A DNA stretch of 64,000 bases from Marifrigoribacter sp965178585 (GCA_965178585.1 OZ238267.1:2170001-2234000), one strand, 5' to 3'; shown: positions 41,742 through 52,520, counted from the first letter of the stretch. Translations and numbers: made by a program. Notes: a model not told the origin generated them from the sequence alone.

Positions 41742-43013
41742 ATGGCAGTAGATTTATTACTAGGCTTACAATGGGGCGATGAAGGAAAAGGAAAAATTGT
41801 TGATGTACTAACTAAAGATTACAATATAATAGCACGATTTCAAGGAGGTCCAAATGCAGGTCACACTTTAGAATTTGATGGTATAAAACACGTTTTAAGA
41901 ACCATCCCTTCTGGTATTTTCCATGAAGATTCTATGAATGTTATAGGTAACGGTGTTGTAATTGACCCTGTTGTTTTTGTAAAAGAATTAGAAGGGCTCG
42001 ATCCTTATAATGTAGATTATAAAGCAAAGCTAATTATTTCAAGAAAAGCACATTTAATATTGCCTACCCATCGTTTATTAGATGCAGCTTCAGAAGCATC
42101 TAAAGGAAAAGCAAAAATCGGTTCTACATTAAAAGGTATTGGTCCAACATATATGGACAAAACTGGAAGAAACGGATTGAGAGTTGGTGAATTAGAACTT
42201 GAAAGCTTTAAACAAAAATATAGAGCATTAGCAGATAAGCATATTGCAATGATTAACTTTTATGACGTTGATATTCAGTACAACCTGGATGAAATGGAAG
42301 TTGAGTTTTTTGAAGCTATTGAAGAATTAAAGAAATTAACTTTTATTGATAGTGAAGAGTATTTACATCAAGCTATGAAGTCTGGTAAAACTATTCTTGC
42401 TGAAGGAGCTCAAGGTTCATTATTAGATATCGATTTTGGAACGTATCCATTTGTAACATCATCTAACACAACTGCAGCAGGAGCTTGTACAGGCTTAGGT
42501 GTTGCACCAAGTAAAATAAAAGAAGTATACGGTATTTTTAAAGCTTACACTACTAGAGTTGGTTCTGGTCCTTTTCCAACAGAATTATTTGATGATGTAG
42601 GAGCTGAAATGGCTAAAGTAGGTCGTGAATTTGGTGCAGTAACAGGAAGAGCTAGACGTTGTGGATGGTTAGATTTAGTAGCATTAAAATATACTTGCGA
42701 AATAAATGGTGTCACTCAATTAATGATGATGAAAAGTGATGTTTTAAGTGGTTTTGATAACCTTAAGGTTTGTACCGCTTATAACTACAAAGGAGAAACA
42801 ATCAAACATTTACCTTATAATATTGAAGAGGAAAATGTAACTCCAATATATTCAACTTTTAAGTGTTGGAAAGAAGATTTAACTAAAATGTCAGATGCAA
42901 GTCAGTTACCAGCTGAATTAAACGAATACATTGATTTTCTGGAAAAGGAATTAGAAATTCCTATTAAAATTGTATCCGTAGGTCCGGATAGAAAACAAAC
43001 CATACATAGGTAA
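41742..43013 (+). CDS. purA: Adenylosuccinate synthetase
   Basis: 423 residues, normal length. Signatures: GLQWGDEGKGKIVDVL (GTP-binding loop and catalytic Asp), GGPNAGHT, GNGVVIDP, IGSTLKGIGPTYMDKTGRNG, QGSLLDIDFGTYPFVTSSNT and VTGRARRCGWLDLVALKYT. Catalyses IMP + aspartate + GTP to adenylosuccinate, the first step from IMP to AMP, in the cytoplasm. It probably shares a transcript with rel and fur. Confidence 0.96.
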   Translation: MAVDLLLGLQWGDEGKGKIVDVLTKDYNIIARFQGGPNAGHTLEFDGIKHVLRTIPSGIFHEDSMNVIGNGVVIDPVVFVKELEGLDPYNVDYKAKLIISRKAHLILPTHRLLDAASEASKGKAKIGSTLKGIGPTYMDKTGRNGLRVGELELESFKQKYRALADKHIAMINFYDVDIQYNLDEMEVEFFEAIEELKKLTFIDSEEYLHQAMKSGKTILAEGAQGSLLDIDFGTYPFVTSSNTTAAGACTGLGVAPSKIKEVYGIFKAYTTRVGSGPFPTELFDDVGAEMAKVGREFGAVTGRARRCGWLDLVALKYTCEINGVTQLMMMKSDVLSGFDNLKVCTAYNYKGETIKHLPYNIEEENVTPIYSTFKCWKEDLTKMSDASQLPAELNEYIDFLEKELEIPIKIVSVGPDRKQTIHR

Positions 43014-43064
43014 TACCAATTCTTTAGTATCTTCGTTAATTCAATATACAAAGGGATTTTTTAT

Positions 43065-44798
43065 TTGAAACTTAACACTTACATTCTTTTATTATTTTTA
43101 TTATTCTTCGGTAATATAATTTCCGCGCAAGAAGAGAACAACGATAATCAAGAAAAGAACACTCAAGTTACTATTAAGTCAGGATATTTAGAAAAAAAAC
43201 CTGAATTTCCTGATGCTGTTATTTATACTCGGGACAATTCTGGTCAAGTATATATTGTACACGAAGGTGTAGAAATGTGGTGTGATCAAGCTTATGTTTA
43301 CACAAAGGATAATTTCGTAAAAGCTTATGGATCTGTTAGGATTACTCAGGGAGATACCGTTTCTATGCGTAGTAAATACGGGGAATATAACGGAAACACC
43401 CAATTTGCATTTGCAAGTGGAGATGTAGCATTTAAGGATTCAAAAACTTCTTTAAAAACAGACACTCTTTATTTTGACCGTATAAAACAACAAGCATTTT
43501 ATAGAAGCGGAGGAACTGTTAAAGATACAGCCAGTACATTAACAAGTAGAGTTGGGCGTTATTTTGCAGATTCCAAGAAATATCAGTTTTTGTCTAATGT
43601 GGTTATTAAAAATCCAAAGTATACCATAAATTCTGAGCAATTAGATTTTTATTCAGAATCTGGAATAGCGTATTTATACGGTAAATCTACTATTAAGGGT
43701 GAAACAACAACTGTTTATTGTGAAAGAGGATATTATAACACTCGAAATGATGTCGGATATTTTGTAAAAAACTCAAGAGTAGATTATGAAAATAGAACGA
43801 TGTATGGTGATAGTATTTATTTTAATAGAAATAAAAACTTTGCTTCTGCTACTAATAACATTCGCATAATTGACACTTTAAATAACAGTTTTGTAAGAGG
43901 TCACTATGCCGAAGTTTTTAAAGAAAAAGATTCGGTTTTTATTACCAAAAGAGCTGTAGCTATTACTGTTAGAGAAAAAGATTCAATTTATGTTCATGCT
44001 GACACATTAAGAATTACAGGAAAACCTGACAATCGAATTTTAAGAGGATATTATAAAGCTCGTTTCTTCAAAAAAGGTCTTGAAGGCGAAGAACCTACTA
44101 GTGGAAAATGCGATTCTATTTTTGTAAATGAAAAAACTGGAATCACAAAACTTTTGAGAAAACCAATACTATGGACTGGTGAAAACCAAATGACAGGAGA
44201 CACAATCCATATTCTTAGAAACATTAAAACAAACAAATTAGATACTTTAAAAGTTTTTAAAAATGCATTTATTATTCAAAAAGATAGTGCTGGATATAAC
44301 CAAGTAAAAGGGGAAAGATTAATTGGTTTATTTACCAATAATGAATTAGACACTGTTAATATTGAAAAAAATACACAAGTAATTTTCTTTTCTCGAAATG
44401 AAGAACAAGAACTAGTTGGTATCAACAGTACTTCAAGTAGTTCTATACAAATGTATTTGGAAAATCAACAAATTAGAGGAATTAGATTTATTAAAAAAGT
44501 TAATGGAAAACTATACCCTCCTTCTCAATTCCCAGAAAACGCAAGAATTCTTCCTGGATTTAACTGGTATGGGGACGAACGATTATTTAAAGTAAACGAT
44601 TTGTTTAAAGGGAAACCAGCTCCTATCCTTCCTAAAATTAAAGGAATTCCTATACCAAAGGAAGAAGAAGAGTTTTTTGATGAAAATTTAGATGACGAAT
44701 CTATTATTCCTGAAGCTTCTAAGTTAACTCCCGAACATTTTAAAAATAAATCTAAAAAATCGGACTCAAAAGAAAGTGTAAAAGAAGATAAGTCTTAG
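43065..44798 (+). CDS. OstA-like (LptA/LptD N-terminal type) envelope protein
   Basis: 577 residues beginning with TTG at 43065: the signal peptide LNTYILLLFLLFFGNIISAQ starts at once and there is no ATG nearby, so TTG is the start. The mature part is repeated OstA beta-jellyroll sequence (GVEMWCDQAYVYTKDNFVKA, FVKNSRVDYENRTMYGDSIY), as in LptA and the N-terminal domain of LptD, which bind lipid A in transit to the outer membrane. The C-terminal 70 residues are acidic and lysine-rich. A -7-like TATCTTCG lies near 43028. Confidence 0.83.
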   Translation: MKLNTYILLLFLLFFGNIISAQEENNDNQEKNTQVTIKSGYLEKKPEFPDAVIYTRDNSGQVYIVHEGVEMWCDQAYVYTKDNFVKAYGSVRITQGDTVSMRSKYGEYNGNTQFAFASGDVAFKDSKTSLKTDTLYFDRIKQQAFYRSGGTVKDTASTLTSRVGRYFADSKKYQFLSNVVIKNPKYTINSEQLDFYSESGIAYLYGKSTIKGETTTVYCERGYYNTRNDVGYFVKNSRVDYENRTMYGDSIYFNRNKNFASATNNIRIIDTLNNSFVRGHYAEVFKEKDSVFITKRAVAITVREKDSIYVHADTLRITGKPDNRILRGYYKARFFKKGLEGEEPTSGKCDSIFVNEKTGITKLLRKPILWTGENQMTGDTIHILRNIKTNKLDTLKVFKNAFIIQKDSAGYNQVKGERLIGLFTNNELDTVNIEKNTQVIFFSRNEEQELVGINSTSSSSIQMYLENQQIRGIRFIKKVNGKLYPPSQFPENARILPGFNWYGDERLFKVNDLFKGKPAPILPKIKGIPIPKEEEEFFDENLDDESIIPEASKLTPEHFKNKSKKSDSKESVKEDKS

Positions 44799-44844
44799 AT
44801 GTAGTTTAAATATTTTTTTAAACTTTTATTGTATTATTATAGTT

Positions 44845-46032
44845 ATGAAAAATGATTTCTTCAAATACCAAGCACAAACAACTCCTCACCCGCTGGCCCT
44901 AGAAGTATCTCACGCTAAAGGAAGTTATATATACGACACCAACCAAAAAGAATACCTAGATTTTATAGCAGGAGTGTCAGCTTGCAGTTTAGGTCATTGC
45001 CACCCGAAAGTAACTGGAGCTATTAAAAAGCAGTTAGAGAAATACCTTCATGTAATGGTTTATGGAGAGTTTATTCTAGAGCCTGCAGTTGAGTTAACTA
45101 AACTTCTTTCAAAATATTTACCAAATAATTTAACAACAACTTATTTAACTAATAGCGGAACCGAAGCAATTGAAGGTTCCATAAAATTAGCAAGAAGGGC
45201 TACTGGAAGAAAAGAAATTATCTATGCAAAAAACGCTTATCATGGGAATACTATGGGTGCTTTGAGCATTATGGGACAGGAAGAACGAAAAGAAAAGTTT
45301 CAACCTTTACTACCCGATTGTAATTCTATTTTGTTTAATAATGAAAAAGATTTATTTAAAATCACCTCCAAAACCGCAGGCGTTGTATTAGAAACTATCC
45401 AAGGGGGTGCTGGATTTATAGTTCCTGAAAAAGATTATTTAAAAAAAGTTCGTCAACGCTGCGATGAAGTTGGAGCCTTGTTAATTCTAGATGAAATTCA
45501 GCCTGGTTTCGGTAGGACTGGAAAATTATTTGGATTTGAACATTATGATATTTCACCCGATATATTAGCCATAGGTAAAGGAATGGGTGGCGGACTGCCA
45601 ATTGGAGCATTTACAGCATCTGAAGAGTTGATGTCTTTATTATCCAATAATCCAAAATTAGGTCATATAACAACCTTTGGAGGAAATCCAATTATTGCTG
45701 CAGCAGCCTTGGCTACATTAAAAGAGTTAATAGAATCAACATTGATTGAAGAAACACCTCAGAAAGAAAAATTAATTCGAAAACTTCTTGTACATCCATT
45801 AATTAAAGAGGTTCGTGGAATAGGTCTTATGCTCGCAATAATTGTTGAATCTTCAGAAATTGCTTCAGAAGTAATTTTAAAATGTAAAGAGCAAGGTTTG
45901 CTTCTTTTTTGGCTACTTTTTGAAACCAAAGCAATTCGTATAACCCCGCCTTTAACCATTTCTGAAGATGAAATTGTAAAAGGTTGTCAGATAATACTTG
46001 ATGTATTAGATTCTATAAAAACGTCAAAATAA
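44845..46032 (+). CDS. Class III PLP-dependent aminotransferase
   Basis: 395 residues. Motifs: YLTNSGTEAIEGSIKLARRA (phosphate binding), AYHGNTMGALSIMGQEERK, LLILDEIQPGFGRTGKLFGF (Asp to pyridine nitrogen), ILAIGKGMGGGLPIGAF with the Schiff-base lysine in GKG, and ITTFGGNPIIAAAALATLKE. Similar to acetylornithine/ornithine and 4-aminobutyrate-type aminotransferases; no arginine-biosynthesis genes are nearby, so the substrate stays open. Confidence 0.88.
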   Translation: MKNDFFKYQAQTTPHPLALEVSHAKGSYIYDTNQKEYLDFIAGVSACSLGHCHPKVTGAIKKQLEKYLHVMVYGEFILEPAVELTKLLSKYLPNNLTTTYLTNSGTEAIEGSIKLARRATGRKEIIYAKNAYHGNTMGALSIMGQEERKEKFQPLLPDCNSILFNNEKDLFKITSKTAGVVLETIQGGAGFIVPEKDYLKKVRQRCDEVGALLILDEIQPGFGRTGKLFGFEHYDISPDILAIGKGMGGGLPIGAFTASEELMSLLSNNPKLGHITTFGGNPIIAAAALATLKELIESTLIEETPQKEKLIRKLLVHPLIKEVRGIGLMLAIIVESSEIASEVILKCKEQGLLLFWLLFETKAIRITPPLTISEDEIVKGCQIILDVLDSIKTSK

Positions 46033-46181
46033 TTATTTACTTTTCTAAACAACAACCAGTTAACCCTCATATTTCGGTGTTAATAAGTCCGTTAACAACA
46101 AAAGTGGTACAACATTTGAATATTGGCTTACATTAGTATCTTTAATTTATAGAAACATAAAACCTACTGGTCCCATAAAGA

Positions 46182-47570
46182 TTGAAAGAGCATAACAACA
46201 TATCACTTTCCCGTTTCGAATCCATGTTAAAAACAAATAATGTATTTTTCTTCGACTCCAACGAGTTTGAAGACATCATTCATTATTACTTAAATAATGG
46301 AAAAATAGCCCTTGCAAAAAAAGCTACAAAGCTAGGCTTAGAACAACATCCCTCTTCAACAAACCTTAAATTGTTTCAAGTAGAAATGTTCATCTTTGAA
46401 AACGAATTGGAAACTGCAGAAGAACTTTTAGAAAATATTTTTTTATTGGAACAATTCAATGAAGAAGTTTATATACAAAAAGCGAATATACTTTCAAGGC
46501 GTGATAATCATTTGGAAGCAATAAAAATGCTTGAAATTGCTCATAAACTTTCAACTGAACAATCTGACGTACTGTCATTAATTGGAATGGAGTATCTTTT
46601 CCTAGAAGATTTTGAAAATGCTAAAAAATATTTCATACAATGTTTAGCAGATGATCAAGAGGATTTTTCAGCTTTATATAATATCATTTATTGTTTTGAG
46701 TATTTAGATCAAACTGAAGAAGCTATCGATTATTTAAATGGTTTTCTAAATAAAAACCCATATTGTGAAGTAGCTTGGCACCAAGTTGGAAAACAATATT
46801 ACATTTTAAAAGAATACAAAAAAGCACTAGCAGCTTATGATTTTGCTATTATTAGTGATGATCGGTTTATAGGAGCTTATTTAGAGAAAGGAAAAGTATT
46901 AGAGCAATTAAAAAGATATAATGAAGCTATCGAAAGTTATACGGTAACTTTAGGTTTGGATGACCCAACTTCATTTGCTTTATTACGAATAGGTAAATGT
47001 TATGAAAAGATAGGAAACACAGAACTATCACTTCAGTTTTTTAACAAATGTGTTGAAGAAGATGCCTTACTAGATAAAGGATGGATTGCAATTACAGATT
47101 ATTATATAAGAAATAAGAATTACAAGAAAGCTCTTTATTATATTAATAAAGCAATTAATATTGATAGTGAGAATGTTTTATATTGGAAGCGTTATGGCAA
47201 TATAAATTTTAGATTAAATTTATTTGAAGAGGCAGAAGTTGGATATAGAAAAACATTAGAACTAGGTAATTATGAACTTAATACTTGGTTAACACGTCAT
47301 GATATTTTATTAAAATTGGGAGAGTTTGAAGCTGCAAGAAATAATCTTTTTCAAGCTACTGAGTTTTATCCTGAAAATGCTGAAATTGAATACCGTTTAG
47401 CCGGATTATTTTTTCGTAATTCAGAATACAGTAAAGGTGAATTTCATTTAAAAAATGCACTTAAAATAGATCCAGAATATTTAATTATAATCGAAGAATT
47501 ATTTCCTTTGGTATATAATTTAAAAAAAGTACAAGAAATAATCAAAAGACACAAAAATCCTTCCCTGTAA
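46182..47570 (+). CDS. Tetratricopeptide-repeat protein
   Basis: 462 residues if begun at TTG 46182; the first ATG is at 46224, 14 codons later, and either is possible. It is built almost entirely of 34-residue TPR units, e.g. GAYLEKGKVLEQLKRYNEAI and WIAITDYYIRNKNYKKALYY, at least ten in all. No signal peptide or membrane segment, so it is a cytoplasmic scaffold. It precedes the DUF368 pair, a neighbourhood I know from other Flavobacteria; the partner is unknown. Confidence 0.85.
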   Translation: MKEHNNISLSRFESMLKTNNVFFFDSNEFEDIIHYYLNNGKIALAKKATKLGLEQHPSSTNLKLFQVEMFIFENELETAEELLENIFLLEQFNEEVYIQKANILSRRDNHLEAIKMLEIAHKLSTEQSDVLSLIGMEYLFLEDFENAKKYFIQCLADDQEDFSALYNIIYCFEYLDQTEEAIDYLNGFLNKNPYCEVAWHQVGKQYYILKEYKKALAAYDFAIISDDRFIGAYLEKGKVLEQLKRYNEAIESYTVTLGLDDPTSFALLRIGKCYEKIGNTELSLQFFNKCVEEDALLDKGWIAITDYYIRNKNYKKALYYINKAINIDSENVLYWKRYGNINFRLNLFEEAEVGYRKTLELGNYELNTWLTRHDILLKLGEFEAARNNLFQATEFYPENAEIEYRLAGLFFRNSEYSKGEFHLKNALKIDPEYLIIIEELFPLVYNLKKVQEIIKRHKNPSL

Positions 47571-47615
47571 TTTGTGTATTTTTGATGCTATTACATAAAA
47601 AAGCATCAAATTTTA

Positions 47616-48638
47616 ATGTCAAAACGTAGTTTTTTACAATACTTAACTATTACTTCAAAAGGCCTTGCCATGGGAGCAGCAGATGCTGTACCAGGTGTTT
47701 CTGGAGGTACAATTGCTTTTGTCTCTGGTATTTATGAAGAATTGATTTCAACGATAAGTAATGTAAACCTATCTCTATTTAAAACCTTAAAAAACAAGGG
47801 TCTAAAAGCTTTTTGGGAACAATTAAATGGTAATTTTTTAGTAGCTTTATTGGTAGGAATTGCTATTAGTTTTGTGAGTTTTATGAAGCTTGCCAAATTT
47901 TTAATTGAAAACCATCCAATATACATTTGGTCTTTCTTTTTTGGATTAATAATAGCGAGTATTTTATATATAGGAAAACAAATTAAAACCTGGAATCTAA
48001 AAATTATTATTGCACTAATTATAGGTGGTATGGTAGCGTATTATATTACTTCACTACCACCCTTAGCAAATAATGAAAACCCTTATTTTCTATTTATCGC
48101 TGGAGCAATAGCAATATGTGCTATGATTCTTCCAGGGATTTCGGGATCATTCATCCTTTTAATCTTAGGAGCCTATAAAACATTGAGTGATGCAATTAAC
48201 GACTATAATTTTAAGAATATTTTTATTTTTATATGTGGAGCAATAGTTGGATTATTAAGCTTTAGCAAAGTATTAAAGTGGTTATTTAAGAATTATGAAA
48301 ACACAACCTTAGCTATTCTCACCGGTTTTATTATTGGATCATTAAATGAAATTTGGCCTTGGAAACAATCCTTAACTGTTTTTTCAAAAGAAAAAGGTAT
48401 TGAAATTCCTTTTAATCAAATTACAGATTTAGGGTCTCTTTCTGTTTATCAAATTAACACTAAAAACTTTGATAGTTATAAAATTATGACTGAAGAAAGT
48501 ATTAATCCTTTTACTTATTCTGAAATTAATAATGGAGTTGACTCACATTTATTTCTAGCTATAATATTTATGGCTTTAGGGTTTATCACAATTTTAATGT
48601 TAGAATTAACTGCAAATAAAAAAAACAGTAATGGCTAG
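47616..48638 (+). CDS. DUF368 membrane protein (polyprenyl-phosphate transporter family)
   Basis: 340 residues with eight or more membrane segments. The paired family motifs are GAADAVPGVSGGTIAFVSGI (residues 20-39) and CAMILPGISGSFILLILGAY. DUF368 proteins such as PopT recycle undecaprenyl phosphate across the membrane for wall and surface-glycan synthesis. It overlaps the second DUF368 gene by 8 bases. This copy carries an insert between its late membrane segments. Confidence 0.87.
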   Translation: MSKRSFLQYLTITSKGLAMGAADAVPGVSGGTIAFVSGIYEELISTISNVNLSLFKTLKNKGLKAFWEQLNGNFLVALLVGIAISFVSFMKLAKFLIENHPIYIWSFFFGLIIASILYIGKQIKTWNLKIIIALIIGGMVAYYITSLPPLANNENPYFLFIAGAIAICAMILPGISGSFILLILGAYKTLSDAINDYNFKNIFIFICGAIVGLLSFSKVLKWLFKNYENTTLAILTGFIIGSLNEIWPWKQSLTVFSKEKGIEIPFNQITDLGSLSVYQINTKNFDSYKIMTEESINPFTYSEINNGVDSHLFLAIIFMALGFITILMLELTANKKNSNG

Positions 48639-49653
48639 TATTCGCTCTTTCTCAGATAGAATTTGGCTTGTCCTAAAAGGATTAGCAATGGGAACTGCTA
48701 ATAAAGTACCTGGAGTTTCTGGAGGTGTTGTTGCTTTTGTTGGAGGTTTTTATGAAGAATTTATTTATTCATTACAAAAAATTAATAGAAAAGCATTTTT
48801 ATTATTATTTAATAGAGGTATAAAGCCATTTTTAGAATATACAAATGCACGTTTTTTAGGACTTCTTTTTCTAGGAATGATTATTAGTTATTTTAGTATA
48901 TCTAAAATCCTTGATTATTTACTTGTTAATTACGAACTCTATGTTTGGAGCGCTTTCTTTGGAATGATCATAGGATCGCTATATTATATTGCAAAAGATT
49001 TTGGAGAATGGAAAAGGAAATTTGTTATTTTTTTATTGATAGGAATCAGTATAGGAATCAGTATTAGTTTTTTAGAACCCGCTAAAGAAAACAACAATCT
49101 ATTTTTCGTTTTTATATGTGGAATCATTGGGGTCTCTGGAATGACATTACCAGGTCTTTCGGGATCTTTTATATTAATTCTTTTAGGAAATTATGTATTA
49201 CTGCTTGTAGATTCTGTTAATGCTTTATACGATACTTTTTCTGAAGTGTTTCAAGGTGATTTTAGTTTTACAGGTAATTCTCAACGAGTTCACTTATTAA
49301 AAGTACTCCTTGTTTTTTCTCTGGGATCCATAGTTGGATTGGTTTCACTTTCTAATGTTTTAGCTTATTTATTGAAACATTATAAAAAAACTACTAATGC
49401 AATTATTATTGGATTTATAGCAGGCTCTTTAGGAGTTGTATGGCCTTGGAAAAACAAAATAGCAGAAAAAGATGCAATGGGAAATATTATTTACGATGCA
49501 AACGGTCGAGAGGTAATCACGGGTTATGAACGTTATTTTCCGTCAGAGTTTTCTTTCGAAATAATCATCGCAATTTTATTTATCATTGTAGGTATATTAA
49601 TCTTACTGTTTTTGGACAGATATCATAAAATAAAACTAACATCGAATGGCTAA
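48631..49653 (+). CDS. DUF368 membrane protein, second copy
   Basis: 340 residues, same length as the preceding copy. Motifs GTANKVPGVSGGVVAFVGGF and SGMTLPGLSGSFILILLGNY are kept, the remainder is well diverged. It overlaps both neighbours by 8 bases (upstream DUF368 and downstream aroE), so the three are translationally coupled. The pair may form a heteromer or divide substrates; inference. Confidence 0.87.
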   Translation: MASIRSFSDRIWLVLKGLAMGTANKVPGVSGGVVAFVGGFYEEFIYSLQKINRKAFLLLFNRGIKPFLEYTNARFLGLLFLGMIISYFSISKILDYLLVNYELYVWSAFFGMIIGSLYYIAKDFGEWKRKFVIFLLIGISIGISISFLEPAKENNNLFFVFICGIIGVSGMTLPGLSGSFILILLGNYVLLLVDSVNALYDTFSEVFQGDFSFTGNSQRVHLLKVLLVFSLGSIVGLVSLSNVLAYLLKHYKKTTNAIIIGFIAGSLGVVWPWKNKIAEKDAMGNIIYDANGREVITGYERYFPSEFSFEIIIAILFIIVGILILLFLDRYHKIKLTSNG

Positions 49654-50377
49654 ATACGGATTAATCGGTAAAAACATTGGCTATTCGTTTTCAAAAACAT
49701 TTTTCAACTTTAAATTTGAACAAGAAAACAGAGATGATTGCTATGAAAATTTTGATATTCCTGTAGTAAGCCTATTATCAAAAATTATTGACGATAATAG
49801 CGACTTAAAAGGATTAAATGTTACAATTCCATATAAAGAAAGTATCATACAATTACTAGATAAAGTTGATAAAGAAGCCTGTAAAATTGGTGCTGTAAAC
49901 ACCATAAAAATAAACAAAGACGGAAAACTTATAGGCTATAACACAGATCATTATGGATTTGCAAAAGCATTGATGGAATTTTTACCATTTAAAGAAAAAA
50001 AAGCATTGGTTCTTGGTACTGGAGGTGCTAGTAAAGCAATATTGTATGTACTAGAAGCTATGAGCTTTGAAATTACTCAAGTTTCTAGATCAAACTGTGA
50101 AAATGCGATTTCATATTCTGATTTAAATAGAGAAATCATCTCTAAAAACTATCTCATTGTTAATTGTACTCCAGTAGGAACTTTTCCTAATGTTCAAGAA
50201 TTTCCTGATATCCCTTATCAATATATTACTCAAGATCATCTAGTATTCGATCTAACTTATAATCCAAGAGAAACAAAATTTATGGCCTTAAGTAAAAAAG
50301 AAGGTGCAAGAGTTAGTAATGGGCTAAAAATGTTAGAATATCAAGCTAAAAAAGCTTGGTCCATCTGGAAATCATAA
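49646..50377 (+). CDS. aroE: Shikimate dehydrogenase
   Basis: 243 residues, slightly short for AroE. Substrate site: GKNIGYSFSKTFFN (the SxS motif) and LKGLNVTIPYKESIIQLLDK with the catalytic lysine, then GAVNTIK and GYNTDHYGF. The nucleotide loop is LVLGTGGASKAI. The C-terminal part has NCTPVGTFPN, DLTYNPRETKF and NGLKMLEYQAKKAW. NADPH-dependent step of chorismate synthesis. It overlaps the DUF368 gene by 8 bases. Confidence 0.92.
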   Translation: MAKYGLIGKNIGYSFSKTFFNFKFEQENRDDCYENFDIPVVSLLSKIIDDNSDLKGLNVTIPYKESIIQLLDKVDKEACKIGAVNTIKINKDGKLIGYNTDHYGFAKALMEFLPFKEKKALVLGTGGASKAILYVLEAMSFEITQVSRSNCENAISYSDLNREIISKNYLIVNCTPVGTFPNVQEFPDIPYQYITQDHLVFDLTYNPRETKFMALSKKEGARVSNGLKMLEYQAKKAWSIWKS

Positions 50378-50503
50378 ATTATCCCTAAATTCATTTAATT
50401 AATCAAAGCTTCCTTGGGTAATTAAACAGTTGTTAGTATCTTGACAAATTAATTAAACACTTAGAATATTTCCGAGTGAATTCGAACCTTAACATTGAAA
50501 AAA

Positions 50504-52520
50504 ATGTCAGAAAAAGAAAAGAAAAATGAAATTGAAATTACTGAAACTCAAGTTTCAGAAATCTCAAAAAACACAACTCCAGAAAACACAAAATCAGAAG
50601 TAAAAAGCGAATCAATTGTAGCTGCTGAAACTGTAAATGAAGAAAAAACTGAAGATGTTATAGTTGATACTGAAGAAGTTGTAGAAGAAAAATCTGAAGT
50701 AACCATCGAAGCAGTCTCTACTGAAGATAACAAAAAAAGTAAAAGATCAAAAAGAAGTAAAGAAGGAGGAAAAGGAAGAGATTGTTGTAGAAGAAGAAAA
50801 AGATTATACTCTTTTATCTGAAGAAGAGTTAATTGCTGAATTAAATACGATTCTTGAAACTAAACCAGTACAAGAAATTAAAACAACTGTTGAAGCTATT
50901 AAAACTGAATTTAATTCTAAATTTAATAAAGAAATAGAAGAGAATAAAGAAGCTTTTTTAGCTGAAGGTGGAAATATTATAGATTTTTATTATACAACAC
51001 CTATAAAAAAACAATTCGATTCTACATATTACAAGTATAAAGATAAGCGTAGTAATTATTACAAAAACCTTTTAAACGACCAAAAAACTAACCTTATTAA
51101 AAGAGAGGAATTAATTGAAGAATTAAAGAGTCTTTTTAATGCCAAGGAAAGCACTGGGGCAATTTACAAAAGGTTTAGAGATATACAAGAACGTTGGTTT
51201 GAAGCAGGTTCAATTCCACGTGACAAGAACAATACCGTTTGGAATAATTACCATCATCACGTTGAAAACTTTTATGACATTCTACATCTCGATAGAGAAT
51301 TTAGAGATCGAAATTTCAAACAAAATCTTGAGCAAAAACTAAGATTGATTGGTAGAGCTGAAGAGCTTACCAATGAAGAAAACAATAATAAAGCATTTAG
51401 AGAACTACAAATGCTTCATAAAATGTGGAAAGAGGAAATTGGTCCTGTAGCTAAAGAATTTAGTGATGAAATTTGGGATAAATTTAGTGCTGCCACTAAA
51501 ATAATTCATGATAAACGTCATGAATATTTAGAAGAGATTGAAAAGAAAGCAGAAGCAAACGTTGCTATTAAAAAGGAGTTTATTGATGAAATAAATTCTT
51601 TAACCGAGAAAGCTAAAAACAAAGGGCATCAAGCTTGGCAAAATACCATTAAAAAAGTTCAAGAGTTAAGAGATCAATTTTTTGAATCTGGAAAAGTTCC
51701 ACGGTCAAAAAACAAAGAAGTTTGGGATTTGTTTAAAGAAGCAACAAGAAACTTTAATAAAGAGAAAAACGCATTTTATAAAGGACAAAAGAAGGAACAA
51801 TTTGAAAATCTTGCCAAAAAAAGAGAATTAATAAAAATTGCTGAGGATAATAAGGATAGTGAAGATTTTGAAGCAATTACTCCCTTAATGAAAAAAATAC
51901 AAAGCGATTGGAAGGGAATTGGTCATGTTCCAAGAAAAGACAGTGATAAAATCTGGAAGGAATTTAAAACCGTTTGTAACCATTATTTTGACCGTGTACA
52001 TTCACAAAAAGATGAAGCTAACAAAGAAGAGTTTGCAAATTACGATTCAAAAAAAGAATTCTTAGAATCTATGGAAGGTCTTACTCTTGAAGGAGATCAT
52101 AAAAAAGATATTGCAGCAATTACAGGTAAAATAGCAGAGTGGAAGAAACTTGGAAGAGTACCTTATAATAAAAGAAATATTGAACAACAGTTTAATAAAA
52201 AACTAGATAGTTTATTTGAAAAATTAGATTTAGATAAAAAACAAATGGAGCTTATCAAATTTGAGAATAAATTGAATTCTATTACTTCTGAAGAAGATGA
52301 TAGAAAACTTAAAAATGAAGAATTCTTTATATCTAAAAAAGTAGGTGAAGTTAAAGATGAAATTAGACAATTGGAGAACAACCTATTGTTTTTCAAACAT
52401 GTAAAAGATGACAATCCTTTAGTAATAGAGGTTCATAAAAACATTGATAGACAAAAAGAACAATTAGATACTTGGGTTGCAAAACTTAAGAAAGTTAGAA
52501 GCTTGCGTAAAGGAGAATAG
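50504..52520 (+). pseudogene. DUF349 protein gene, split by a frameshift
   Basis: The ATG at 50504 opens an acidic N-terminal region (MSEKEKKNEIEITETQVSEI) that runs into a stop at 50821. The +1 frame, open from at least 50721, continues with EEKEEIVVEEEKDYTLLSEE, then LAEGGNIIDFYYTTPIKKQF and several DUF349 repeats (for example FEAGSIPRDKNNTVWNNY, FESGKVPRSKNKEVWDLF, GIGHVPRKDSDKIWKEFK, KLGRVPYNKRNIEQQF) to the stop at 52520. Joined, it would be about 670 residues, the usual form of this protein next to aroE in Flavobacteria. Removing one A from the seven-A run at 50732-50738 restores the frame. It may be a sequencing error, a real mutation or a slippage site. DUF349 function is unknown. Confidence 0.8.

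Noticed and set aside
51139..51342. Separate small gene inside the DUF349 region
   Set aside because: It is an out-of-frame shadow; the neighbouring frame is continuously open and encodes DUF349 sequence there.
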